Source of the DNA: Streptomyces bauhiniae
GTDB taxonomy: Bacteria > Actinomycetota > Actinomycetes > Streptomycetales > Streptomycetaceae
Reading direction: 5' to 3'
NCBI RefSeq assembly: GCF_004784475.1
Contig: NZ_SRRT01000009.1
Coordinates: 186,001-250,000, forward strand
Length of the DNA stretch: 64,000 bases
The position numbers and the translations under genes are program-made. Shown here in pieces: positions 47,329 through 55,972 of the stretch (positions are counted from its first letter, which is position 1; every line of letters starts with the position of its first letter). The notes under the pieces were generated by a model. That model was not told the origin of the DNA, did no database searches, and saw nothing but the letters and a program-made list of their open reading frames with translations.

Positions 47329-49374
47329 TCAGGCGGCCGTGACCTGCGCGAGCCAGGGACCGAACTCGGCGGCCAGCACCAGCCGGCCGAGCTTGCGGTA
47401 CTCCTGCGCGACCGACTCCACGACCTGCCGCATCGTCAGCTCATTCCCCGAATCCGCCGCGAGATACGCGGCCGTCACCGCACACGACCGGATCGAGCCG
47501 CCCGCCAGCTCGAAGCGGTCCGCGCAGAACTTCAGGTCGACGTCGGCGGCGCGGGGCAGCCGGTCGCCCAGGCACCGCTCCCACAGCGCGAGCCGCTGCG
47601 CCGCGTCGGGCATCGGGAAGTCGGCCACCACGTCGAGCCGCCGGGTGAACGCCTCGTCCAGGTTGGCCCGGAGGTTCGTGGTCAGCACGGCGATGCCGTC
47701 GAAGGACTCCATCCGCTGGAGCAGGTACGCCGACTCGATGTTGGCGTGCCGGTCGCGGGCGTCCTTCACCTCGGAGCGCTTGCCGAAGATCGCGTCGGCC
47801 TCGTCGAACAGCAGCACCGCGTTGACCGCCGACGCCTCGGTGAAGATCCGCTCCAGGTTCTTCTCGGTCTCGCCGATGTACTTGTCCACCACGGTCGACA
47901 GGTCGACCACGTACAGGTCCATGCCCAGGTCGGTGGCGACCACCTCGGCGGACATCGTCTTGCCGGTGCCGGACTCCCCGGCGAACAGCGCGATCACGCC
48001 CCGCCCCCGGCCACCGCCGGGCCGCATGCCCCACTGGCCGAGGACCTGGTCGCGGTGGCGGGCACGCACCGCGAGTTCGCGCAGCCCCCGCAGGGTCCTC
48101 GGCGGCAGTACCAGGTCGTCCCAGCCGACGGCGGGCTCCACCCGGCGCGCCAGCCGGGCGAGCCCCGCGCCGTTCTGCGCCCGCACGGCGGCCCGTACGT
48201 CCTCGGCGTCCACCGGGCGCCCGGCGAGCGCGGCCGTGCGCACCGCGGCGTCGGCCGCGCGCCGGAGCTGGCCCGAGTCGAGCCGGTGCGCGGCCACGGC
48301 ACGCGCCAGGTCCTCACCGCCCGAGCCGTCCGGGGCCCCGGCCGCCTCCAGCGCGAACCGCCACCGCACGGCCTGCTGTTCGGGCGAGGAGGTACTCACG
48401 GTGAAGGAGACGGGCGTACGGACGGCCCACGCCGGGTCCCAGACCTGCGCGCCGTAGGTGAACAGCGGGATGCCGGACAGCGCCGCGCACACCGTGCGCA
48501 GCACATGGGTCCGTTCGGAGGGCTTGTCGGGGAGGTCGTCCAGCGGGCCGAGCACCACGCCGGCGCCGGTCAGCCGGGCCTCGCGGGCGGCCGCGGCGGC
48601 CAGTACGGGCAGGTCACGGGCGTGCCGGGCGAGGGCCACCGCGTCCAGGACCAACGGGACGCGGCCCGCCTCCCGCAGGGCCGCGTCGGCCAGGCCCTCG
48701 GGGGCACCGCCGACTGCCCGCAGGTGCACATGCCCGGTGCCGCTCCGGACCCCGGCGGCGGCCCGCCGGACCAGCGCGGGGTCGGCCGCCGGGTCGGCGG
48801 TGTGCTCGCCGAGCACGGCGCCCAGGCGGGCGTCGGGCGCGGTGTCGCCCAGCAGATGCGCGGTCACCCGGTCGGGCACCGTCAACACCCGCGACAGCGG
48901 CGGCCGTTCTGGTTCCTGGACCTCCAGAAGACCGCCCGCGAGGAGCGGTGCGCCGGGGGAGAGGCGGAAGCGGGCCGGGGAGAGCCCGGTGTGCCCGCAC
49001 AGTTCGAGGGCCAGCCCGACGGTGGGCCGGCGCCGGGTGAGGTCGTCGTTCAGATAGCCGTAGAGCTGCTCGAAGCGGGCGTCCACGTCCGGGGCCAGGG
49101 CCACCAGCAGCAGGTCCACGTCGACGGGGGAGAGGCCGAAGTCCCGTGCCAGGCGGCCGAGGGGCGAGTCCTCCGCCGACCGCTCGGGCTCGGCGGCGGA
49201 CGGTTCACCCCGTGTGTCGAGGACGCGCTGGGCCGCCTCGGGGGTGAGGTACTGGCCCCGGTAGGGGTCGTCCGGGTCGGGGTCGACGGCCCGCCGCGCG
49301 GCGACCGCCTTCCGTACCCGCTCCTCCACGGTGTGCAGCCGCCGCCACAGCTCCGGTTCCACGGTGTGCGTCAT
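47329..49374 (-). CDS. AAA+ ATPase of the contractile injection system (Afp15 type)
   Basis: The 681-residue ATPase has an N-terminal winged-helix-rich region of about 390 residues (LARDFGLSPVDVDLLLVALA, LYGYLNDDLTRRRPTVGLAL). One AAA+ module follows: Walker A GESGTGKT near 464, Walker B LLFDEADAIFGKR near 523, and sensor 1 TTNLRANLD with the arginine finger region TRRLD. It is the conserved companion of eCIS loci, needed for particle assembly or stability, with the exact step unknown. It overlaps the DUF4255 gene by 4 bases and is followed by a 141-base gap before the sheath gene. Confidence 0.92.
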   Translation of the reverse strand: MTHTVEPELWRRLHTVEERVRKAVAARRAVDPDPDDPYRGQYLTPEAAQRVLDTRGEPSAAEPERSAEDSPLGRLARDFGLSPVDVDLLLVALAPDVDARFEQLYGYLNDDLTRRRPTVGLALELCGHTGLSPARFRLSPGAPLLAGGLLEVQEPERPPLSRVLTVPDRVTAHLLGDTAPDARLGAVLGEHTADPAADPALVRRAAAGVRSGTGHVHLRAVGGAPEGLADAALREAGRVPLVLDAVALARHARDLPVLAAAAAREARLTGAGVVLGPLDDLPDKPSERTHVLRTVCAALSGIPLFTYGAQVWDPAWAVRTPVSFTVSTSSPEQQAVRWRFALEAAGAPDGSGGEDLARAVAAHRLDSGQLRRAADAAVRTAALAGRPVDAEDVRAAVRAQNGAGLARLARRVEPAVGWDDLVLPPRTLRGLRELAVRARHRDQVLGQWGMRPGGGRGRGVIALFAGESGTGKTMSAEVVATDLGMDLYVVDLSTVVDKYIGETEKNLERIFTEASAVNAVLLFDEADAIFGKRSEVKDARDRHANIESAYLLQRMESFDGIAVLTTNLRANLDEAFTRRLDVVADFPMPDAAQRLALWERCLGDRLPRAADVDLKFCADRFELAGGSIRSCAVTAAYLAADSGNELTMRQVVESVAQEYRKLGRLVLAAEFGPWLAQVTAA

Positions 49375-50078
49375 GGCTGGCGGTCACCCCTCCTGCGGCG
49401 CCGGGCGGGCGCGGGGCGCCGCTCGCGGGACCCGCCGAAGCCCTCCCCGCCGGGGTCGTCGATCTCCGTGTAGCGCAGCCGGCGCGTGGACTCCGGCTCG
49501 TCCGGCTGGGAATGGGGCACCGACCGGACGACCAGGCCCTCGGTGACCGGAGGCGCGGCGACCCGCTCGATGCCGGCCAGCGGGGCGCGTACCCGTACCC
49601 CGAGCGACGGCTTCAGCTCGCCGCCGAGCGCGGACCACACGTCGGACGCGGCCGGGGCGTCCAGGCCGGTGCCGCCCGCGTCCAGGCCCACGATCAGGCC
49701 CAGTTCGGCGAGCGTGCCGGTCAGCAGATGCGGGGCCAGGGTGTCCGTGGACGCCAGGGTGGACAGCACCTGGGAGAGCAGCCGGTGCTCGTCCTGCGGG
49801 CGGCTCGCCCACGCGGTGACCAGGTACGTCAGCTCGAACCAGCGGGCGGGCGAGCGGCGGGCGACGACGAAGCCGTCCTCGTCGTAGATCTCGCCCGCGC
49901 TGCTGTTGCGCCGCGAGTTGTCCTCGCGGATGTCGTACAGGAACGCGCACACCGTGGGCGCGCTGCGCCGGGCCGCCCAGTCGCTGGTCGGCGCGTCGAA
50001 GACCACCTCGACGCCCGACGCGGCAAGACCGGACTCCTCCAGCAGGCCCCGCAGGGCCTCGTCGACCTCGTGGATCAC
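49371..50078 (-). CDS. CIS cap/terminator protein, DUF4255 (Pvc16-like)
   Basis: This 235-residue protein has IHEVDEALRGLLEESGLAAS, VVFDAPTSDWAARRSAPTVC and LYDIREDNSRRN, followed by RWFELTYLVTAWASRPQDEH and LLSQVLSTLA. These are the signatures of the DUF4255/Pvc16 N-terminal domain that caps the tube-sheath end. The C-terminal 50 residues are Arg/Pro-rich and probably disordered. It starts at a GTG in a GTGA overlap with the secreted TolB-like gene and ends in an ATGA overlap with the ATPase gene. Confidence 0.9.
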   Translation of the reverse strand: MIHEVDEALRGLLEESGLAASGVEVVFDAPTSDWAARRSAPTVCAFLYDIREDNSRRNSSAGEIYDEDGFVVARRSPARWFELTYLVTAWASRPQDEHRLLSQVLSTLASTDTLAPHLLTGTLAELGLIVGLDAGGTGLDAPAASDVWSALGGELKPSLGVRVRAPLAGIERVAAPPVTEGLVVRSVPHSQPDEPESTRRLRYTEIDDPGGEGFGGSRERRPAPARRRRRGDRQP

Positions 50079-53000
50079 CGGCGGGTCACCTCGTCCGGGG
50101 GCTGCACGCTGCCGTTGACGACCAGGAAGTCCGTCTTCACCGGCGAGAAACCGGGACCGCTCGCGGTGATGGTGCGCGGACCCGTCTGGTCCTTGGCCAG
50201 GATCAGGAGCTGCCCGATGAACGTGCCGTCCGGCAGCGGCACCGTCGGCGCTGCGGCGGCCGTGATGCCGGGCTTCCAGCGGAACCGGACCGGCACGCCC
50301 GGCGGGAAGTCCTTGCCGCGCACCGAGGTCACGAAGCCGGGCTTGCCGATCGGCGGCACGGCGACGATCTTGGGCTGGAGGATACGCAGCCGCTGCCGGG
50401 CGGAGTTGTCGCTCCGGTCGGCGTCCGTGCCGGTGGTGGTCAGGGTGGCGGTGACCTGGGCGGTCAGCGCCTTCTTCGGGCTGAGCACGACCTGCAGGGT
50501 GCTGCGGGCGCCGGGCGCCAGATCGGGCAGCGCGCACAGCCAGTTGGCGTCACAGCCGGGCGGGCGCCCGTTGTTCGGCACGTTGGCGGGCAGCCCGATG
50601 CGCAGCCGGAGCCCGGTGGCCAGCGCGTTGCGGCCGTTGCGGACGGTGTACGTGACGACCACACGGCCGCCGACATAGCCGGGGTTCGGGTTCGCGGTGA
50701 CCGTCACACCCGGCCCGGCCTTCGGCGCCGGGGGTTCCGGAACCGGCGGCGCCGGGGGCGCGGGCGGTACCGGGGGTGTCGTGGGCGGCGTCGGGGTGGG
50801 CGGGGTCGGGCTCGGCGTCGGTGTCGGGTCGGGCGGCGCGGGCGCCTCGCGCACCGGGACCACCGTGCGGTCGGTGTTGTCGCTCGGGTCGGGGTCGATC
50901 ACCGCGCCGGTCACCGACCAGTCCACGGGCTGGTCGCCGGGCGTGACCCCGGTGACGGTGACGGTCACCGGGACGGTGGTGCCGGGCGGCACCACACCGA
51001 GGTCGCAGGTGAGCCCGTCCACGTCGCAGCTCCGGCCGGGCGCGGCCAGCCCGGTGACGGTCGCCCCGAGGGGCGGCGCCACGGTGAACCGGGTGCCGGG
51101 CGAGGCCGCCGGACCCTGGTTCACCACGTCGACCCGGACGGTGCCAGTACGGCCGACGACCACCTGCCCCGACGTGTCCGGAGCCTGTACGGCCAGGTCC
51201 ACGGACTGCTGGACCGAGGGCTCCTTCTGACGGCCCCCCAGCCCGGTGGTGAGCGGGGTCAGGGCACCCGACTCCACGTCCACCCGGCTCAGCTTCTCCG
51301 GGCTGTTCGCCGCGAGCTGGGCACGCGAGCTGAACACCAGACCGGTGCCGTCGGCCGTCCAGGCGGCGTCACGCGGCTGGAACGGACCCGTCGCCGAGGC
51401 GTCCGGCAGCTCCCGGCCGCAGGCACCCGGCAGACCACGGCCGGCGGCGGGCAGCAGCACCCGGCAGTCGTCGCCCGACACCGAGGTGAGCAGCAGCCCG
51501 CCCTGCTGGTCGACGCGACCGCCACCGGCCTTGCGGTTGAACGCGATGGTCTGCCCGTCGGGCGAGAAGGCTGGGCTGTCGTCGATGACGTCACAGGCAC
51601 CGGGGCAGTTGGCGGCGCTGAGGTCGCGCTGCTGGTCGAGATGGTCGACCGGGACGGTCCAGATGTGCTTGTTGCCGTTGCCGCCGTTGATGACCTGCGT
51701 ACGGGTGAAGGCGAGCCGGGTGCCGTCGGAGGACCAGGTCGGCTGGGCGTCGGTGCCCTGCGCCTGCCCGGCCGGCGGGGTGATCGTGCCCCGCAGCGCG
51801 CCGGTCGCCACGTCGGCGATGAGCACCCGGCTCGGACCGGCCGCATCGCCGGTACCGCCGGGCGAAGTGCGCCGGAAGGCAAGGGACTTGCCGTCGGGGG
51901 AGAAGGTCGGGTCGGTGTCCCAGTCCGTCGCGCCGCGCCCGGCCAGGGGCAGGGGCCGGGCGTTGGAGCCGTCGGCGTCGGCCAGCCAGATCCGCTCGAT
52001 GCGTCCGGCCTCGGAGTCCTCGAACCGGGTCAGCACGATCTGCCGCCCGTCCGGAGTGTAGTTCTGCCGCTCCGTCCACGGGTCCGACCCGGCGGCGGGC
52101 TGGAACAGCGGGTCCTTCGCCGGGTCGGTGTTGGTGTCGGCGGCCGGGTCCTCGTTCAGGATCGTCAGACCCAGGTCGCGCGGGTCCGAGCCGTCCGCGC
52201 GGGCGTCCTGGAGGGTCACCACGTGCGGTCCGGCGGCGGTGGTGCGGTCCACCACGGCCCCGCCGCCGTCCACCGGCCCGAGCCAGGTGACCGTGCCGAC
52301 CTCGCGGTCCTCGGTCAGCACGAGCGACCGGTTGCCGTCGTCGTCGGAGTGCACGACCGTCCTGAAGACGTGGTCGAAGTCGCCCTCGCACGTGCAGTCG
52401 CGGTCCGGGCTGAGGAACAGCACCTGGTTCCCGTCGGGCAACCAGGCTGCCCCATGGGTACGCCAGCCTGCCTCCGTGGCCCCCAGCAGCGGGCCCCCGT
52501 CGCCCGAACTCGCGTAGACATAGCGGAGCTTGGGGCCGTCGGCGCTGGTGGCCGTGTAGGCGACGATGTCGCGCTTCTCGGCGGTGTCCAGCGGGTTCCA
52601 CGCCGGTTCGCTCGCCGTGCCGTTCGCCGGATCGGTGACCCGGTTCGCGGTGCCGCCGCCGAGCGGACGGACGTAGATCTGCTGGCCGACCAGGGGATCG
52701 GCGTCACTGGAGTACGCGAGCCGCCCGCCGTCCGGCGACACCGTCGGGCACTCCTCGTCGGCCGGGGTGTTCGTCAGCCGGGTCAGGCCCGTGCCGTCGG
52801 TGCGCACCAGCCACAGGTCGCGCTGGGTCGCCCCTCCGGGGCCGCCGGGCTCGGCGGAGTCGAAGACCACCGACCGGCCGTCCGGCGTCAGCCGCGGGTG
52901 CGCCGCGTCCCGGCCGCTGGTCAGCTTGGCCACGGAGCCGTCGGCGGCCCGGAGGTAGACCTGCGGATTCCGCTCGTCCCGGCGGCTGGCGAACACCAAC

Positions 53001-53278
53001 TGCTCGCCCAGCGCCGAGGGTTCCACGTCGTAGTGGGTCGCGCCCTCCCCGAACAGCGGGGTGCTCGACTTCGTCGTCGCCACCCGGCCCAGGCTGCGGT
53101 GCCGGGTACCCGCGAAGGCGATCCGGGTCACCCCCGCGTCACCGGCTCGGGGGCGGGCCTTCGCCGTACCGGGACCGGCGGCCGCCGTCACCGCCAACAG
53201 GGGGACCAGCAGCAACAACGCCAGGCCGATCCGCTCCAGCGGGTACCGCCACCCGCCGGCCTTGTCCGTGCCCGTCAC
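50075..53278 (-). CDS. Large exported TolB-propeller / DUF11-like protein at the head of the CIS operon
   Basis: This 1,067-residue protein begins with a signal sequence or membrane anchor (about 13-33, IGLALLLLVPLLAVTAAAG). Residues 45-690 form WD40-like PD40 repeats, with HPRLTPDGRSVVFDS, CPTVSPDGGRLAYSS, DPTFSPDGKSLAF, SPAFSPDGQTIAF and others giving a TolB-type beta-propeller. A DUF11-like domain follows (about 695-800), then a Pro/Thr hinge (809-856), a second CARDB/DUF11-like domain (about 860-955) and an IPT-like Ig domain to the end. It is translationally coupled to the cap gene, so its role is tied to the CIS, perhaps on the outer face of the membrane. Function unknown. Confidence 0.8.
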   Translation of the reverse strand: MTGTDKAGGWRYPLERIGLALLLLVPLLAVTAAAGPGTAKARPRAGDAGVTRIAFAGTRHRSLGRVATTKSSTPLFGEGATHYDVEPSALGEQLVFASRRDERNPQVYLRAADGSVAKLTSGRDAAHPRLTPDGRSVVFDSAEPGGPGGATQRDLWLVRTDGTGLTRLTNTPADEECPTVSPDGGRLAYSSDADPLVGQQIYVRPLGGGTANRVTDPANGTASEPAWNPLDTAEKRDIVAYTATSADGPKLRYVYASSGDGGPLLGATEAGWRTHGAAWLPDGNQVLFLSPDRDCTCEGDFDHVFRTVVHSDDDGNRSLVLTEDREVGTVTWLGPVDGGGAVVDRTTAAGPHVVTLQDARADGSDPRDLGLTILNEDPAADTNTDPAKDPLFQPAAGSDPWTERQNYTPDGRQIVLTRFEDSEAGRIERIWLADADGSNARPLPLAGRGATDWDTDPTFSPDGKSLAFRRTSPGGTGDAAGPSRVLIADVATGALRGTITPPAGQAQGTDAQPTWSSDGTRLAFTRTQVINGGNGNKHIWTVPVDHLDQQRDLSAANCPGACDVIDDSPAFSPDGQTIAFNRKAGGGRVDQQGGLLLTSVSGDDCRVLLPAAGRGLPGACGRELPDASATGPFQPRDAAWTADGTGLVFSSRAQLAANSPEKLSRVDVESGALTPLTTGLGGRQKEPSVQQSVDLAVQAPDTSGQVVVGRTGTVRVDVVNQGPAASPGTRFTVAPPLGATVTGLAAPGRSCDVDGLTCDLGVVPPGTTVPVTVTVTGVTPGDQPVDWSVTGAVIDPDPSDNTDRTVVPVREAPAPPDPTPTPSPTPPTPTPPTTPPVPPAPPAPPVPEPPAPKAGPGVTVTANPNPGYVGGRVVVTYTVRNGRNALATGLRLRIGLPANVPNNGRPPGCDANWLCALPDLAPGARSTLQVVLSPKKALTAQVTATLTTTGTDADRSDNSARQRLRILQPKIVAVPPIGKPGFVTSVRGKDFPPGVPVRFRWKPGITAAAAPTVPLPDGTFIGQLLILAKDQTGPRTITASGPGFSPVKTDFLVVNGSVQPPDEVTRR

Positions 53279-53434
53279 GGGCCCACCTCACCGTCCGCAC
53301 TTCAGCTTTCGCACAACCGTCCGCCATCCTGGGCGTCGCCGTCCCTGGTGCGGCAGGGCCGACGGGACGCTCCCGGGGGAAGCGGCAAAGGGGCTTTCGG
53401 GCAGTGTGCCGACAGCCGGTGGTCAAGACACCTG

Positions 53435-54142
53435 TCAGATCAGGCCGTTGCGCAGGGCGTAGCCGACCGCGTGGGCCCGGTTGCGGAGCTGCAGCCGGGT
53501 GATCACCTCGTGCAGCACGTTCTTCACGGTCCGCTCGGAGTACGAGGTCTTCCGGGCGATCTCCCCGGTGTCCAGGCCCTCCGCCACCAGCCGCAGCATC
53601 TCCGTCTCCCGCGGCGCCAGCGTGGACAGCGAGGCCGCCCGCGGGTCCAGCGGGGAGGAGCGCTGCATGCTGCCGACGTGGGTGAGGAGTTTGGCGAGCA
53701 GATCGCCGGGCAGCATGCCCTCGCCGTTGGCTATGGCGAGGACCAGCCGCAGCAGCCGGTCCTGGTCGGCCTCGGCGCGGCGGAGCACCGCGGCGACCCC
53801 GTTGTCTATGGCGCGCTGGAGAGCGTCACCCGACTCGAAGGTACCGACCACCAGGCCGGTCCGGGTCGCGGAGTTGTGGCGCAGCCGGTTGAGCAGGGCC
53901 GATGTCTCGTCGTCCACCGTGTCCACGGTGATCAGGGAGACCTGGGCGCTCTCGGCCGCCCCGGCCTCCACGAACTCGATCTCGGGGCGCTGGCGCAACT
54001 GGTGCACGATGCCGACGTAGAGGACGGGATCGGGGGCATAGACGGTGACAGAGACCCGCTCGGGGCGCCTGGCCGAGGTGGTCCAGGGTGCGGTGTGGGC
54101 GGCGGGAGCGGGATGGTTGGCCTGAGGGCAGCTCGTGGTCAT
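53435..54142 (-). CDS. LuxR/NarL-type transcriptional regulator
   Basis: This 235-residue regulator ends in a clear GerE-type HTH (LAPRETEMLRLVAEGLDTGE, RTVKNVLHEVITRLQLRNRA, about 168-232). The N-terminal domain is receiver-like in pattern (VSVTVYAPDPVLYVGIVHQL, ALQRAIDNGVAAVLRR) but lacks the usual acidic pair plus phospho-Asp-Val-x-MPG stretch; SLITVDTVDDETS stands in its place. It may therefore act without a kinase. It lies upstream of and on the same strand as the CIS operon, and divergent from the 449-residue membrane protein, a natural place for a cluster regulator. ATG 54142 follows ATCAGGAC. Confidence 0.85.
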   Translation of the reverse strand: MTTSCPQANHPAPAAHTAPWTTSARRPERVSVTVYAPDPVLYVGIVHQLRQRPEIEFVEAGAAESAQVSLITVDTVDDETSALLNRLRHNSATRTGLVVGTFESGDALQRAIDNGVAAVLRRAEADQDRLLRLVLAIANGEGMLPGDLLAKLLTHVGSMQRSSPLDPRAASLSTLAPRETEMLRLVAEGLDTGEIARKTSYSERTVKNVLHEVITRLQLRNRAHAVGYALRNGLI

Positions 54143-54359
54143 GAGTCCTGATTTCCATCGAACGTGTGGGGGTGGTGCGGCGCGCCGGTGGAGCAACGTG
54201 CGGGACCGAGCGGCGGAAGTCGGCCCGCGCACGGTCTTCGAAGGTCAACTGGTGCTATCCGAAAGGGAGTAGGGGAGCGCTGTCCGGGGCACGAGCGCTG
54301 CCCGCGGGCTTGCCCTCGCGTCTCTCCGAAGGGAAGGGGCCGCGTCATACGGTCACCGG

Positions 54360-55709
54360 GTGACGTCTCCAGCATCCACCCCCAGCCCCGGCGCGCCCGG
54401 TTCCGACATCCCCGCGGTGTCGGTGACGCCCGGCGGGCTCGCCACCACCACCCTGACCGTCCGCAACGACAGCGACATCGTCGAGGCATACGGCCTCGAG
54501 GTGGTCGGCGACTGCGCGGCCTGGGCCACGGTGGAGCCCGCGCGCGTGTCCCTGTACCCGGGCACCTCCGAGACGGTGACCATCCGGCTCGAACCCCCGA
54601 GGTCCCCCGAGGTCCGCGCCGGTGAGGTGCCGCTCGCCGTCCGCGTGCTGCCCACCGAGCACCCCGAGGCGGTACGGGTGCCCGAATCGACCGTACGGGT
54701 CGAGGAGTTCCGGGAGCTGCGCGCCGAGATCGCCCCGCGCCGCCGCCGGGGCTGGCTGCGCGGCCGTTACCGGCTGGCGCTGCGCAACGAGGGCAACACC
54801 CCGGTGACGCTGGGCTTCACGCCCGCCCAGCCCGGCGAGGAACTGCGTTTCACCCTCAAGCCCGCCGAACAGACGCTGGAGCCCGGCGAGTCGGCGGAAG
54901 TGGGGCTGCGGGCCCGGATCGGCAAGCCGGTGTGGTTCGGCGCCCCCGTCATCTGGCCGTTCACGGTCACCGTCGCCGAGACGGCGGCACCGGACGCGGC
55001 TCTGCCGGAGCCCGCCGACACCATCCGTACCCCGCTGGACGCCGAGTTCGTCCAGATCCCCGTCTTCCCCAAGTGGCTGCTCGCGGTACTGGCCGCGCTG
55101 ATCGCCCTGCTCCTCGCCTGGTTCACCCTGGTACGGCCCGCCGTGCGCAGCGCGGCCAAGGAGGCGGCCGACGAGGTGGTCCAGCAGCGGCCCACCCCCG
55201 GCGGCAGCGAGCAGGCCGGCCAGGGCACGGGAGCCGACGGCGGGCGGCCCGGCACCGGCAGTGGCGGCGCGGGCAGTCAGCCGGGCACGGGCGGCGGCGA
55301 CGGTACGGGCACCGGAACCGGCAACGGCGGCGGTGGCGGCGCGGCCGGAGGCGGCGGCCAGAGCTCGGCCACCATCGACGTGCAGACGGGCGGCGGCTCG
55401 GACAAGACCGGCACCTACACGGTCCCCGCGGACAAGGTCTTCCAGGTCACCGACATCGTCGTGGCCAACTTCCAGGGCGACGAGGGGGTGCTGACCATCA
55501 ACTTCGGTGACCGGAAGATCACGACGATCGCGCTGGAGACCTTCCGCAACCAGGACTATCACTGGGTCACCCCCATCAGGATCGCCGCGAACGACACGGT
55601 CACCGCCCAGGTCACCTGTGCCAAGCCGGGCACCCCCGCCACCGGCAGGCGGGCCCAGCAGTGCCATGAGGTGCTCAACGTCAGCGGAGTGCTCAGCGAC
55701 ATCAGGTGA
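54360..55709 (+). CDS. Single-pass membrane protein with Ig-like and C-terminal beta domains (CisA candidate)
   Basis: This 449-residue protein has two Ig-like beta domains in its first half (PGGLATTTLTVRNDSDIVEA; LALRNEGNTPVTLGFTPAQP). One membrane helix follows at about 238-260 (WLLAVLAALIALLLAWFTLV), then a Gly-rich linker (about 285-340) and a beta-rich C-terminal domain of 105 residues (GTYTVPADKVFQVTDIVVAN, VTAQVTCAKPG). There is no signal peptide, so the first half is probably cytoplasmic and the tail outside. A membrane protein called CisA is reported to anchor or trigger the Streptomyces CIS; position and topology make this a candidate. The start is GTG 54360, with no strong binding site. 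Confidence 0.7.
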   Translation: MTSPASTPSPGAPGSDIPAVSVTPGGLATTTLTVRNDSDIVEAYGLEVVGDCAAWATVEPARVSLYPGTSETVTIRLEPPRSPEVRAGEVPLAVRVLPTEHPEAVRVPESTVRVEEFRELRAEIAPRRRRGWLRGRYRLALRNEGNTPVTLGFTPAQPGEELRFTLKPAEQTLEPGESAEVGLRARIGKPVWFGAPVIWPFTVTVAETAAPDAALPEPADTIRTPLDAEFVQIPVFPKWLLAVLAALIALLLAWFTLVRPAVRSAAKEAADEVVQQRPTPGGSEQAGQGTGADGGRPGTGSGGAGSQPGTGGGDGTGTGTGNGGGGGAAGGGGQSSATIDVQTGGGSDKTGTYTVPADKVFQVTDIVVANFQGDEGVLTINFGDRKITTIALETFRNQDYHWVTPIRIAANDTVTAQVTCAKPGTPATGRRAQQCHEVLNVSGVLSDIR

Positions 55710-55762
55710 CTTGGGCGTCCCGCACATGCTCATCGAGACGCGCCGTGATGCAAAGCCGCGAC

Positions 55763-55797
55763 AGGGCCGGGCGTCCGGAAAACGGACCCCCGGCTCT
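55763..55797 (+). terminator. Hairpin after the membrane protein gene
   Basis: AGGGCCGGGCGTCCG and CGGACCCCCGGCTCT pair across a GAAAA loop with one mismatch and one G-U pair. It lies 54 bases after the stop. It ends the transcript before the cargo-candidate gene at 55973. Confidence 0.6.
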
Positions 55798-55876
55798 GCC
55801 GAGCATATGACCGTATTACGCAACTATGTTCGGGTGTCTTGCCTGAATTTCTCTCGGTAACCGCGTGTAGGCGTCA

Positions 55877-55905
55877 TTGACTATGAATCAAACTTGGCTT
55901 GATCT
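55877..55905 (+). promoter_or_regulatory. Candidate housekeeping-type promoter for the 55973 gene
   Basis: TTGACT (55877-55882) and TGATCT (55900-55905) are 17 bases apart in an unusually A/T-rich stretch of the window (about 55800-55910). The -35 matches the HrdB type well and the -10 only partly. It lies 68 bases before the start codon. Confidence 0.45.
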
Positions 55906-55972
55906 CCTCTAAGCACCGGAGCGGGATCACCGTCATGATCCGGTTCCGCTCGACGCGGGGTGAGGGAGCGCG

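Noticed and set aside
45523..49473. 1,316-residue frame on the + strand opposite the sheath and ATPase genes.
   Set aside because: Antisense shadow caused by high GC and few stops; the His/Gly/Val-rich composition is typical of such shadows.
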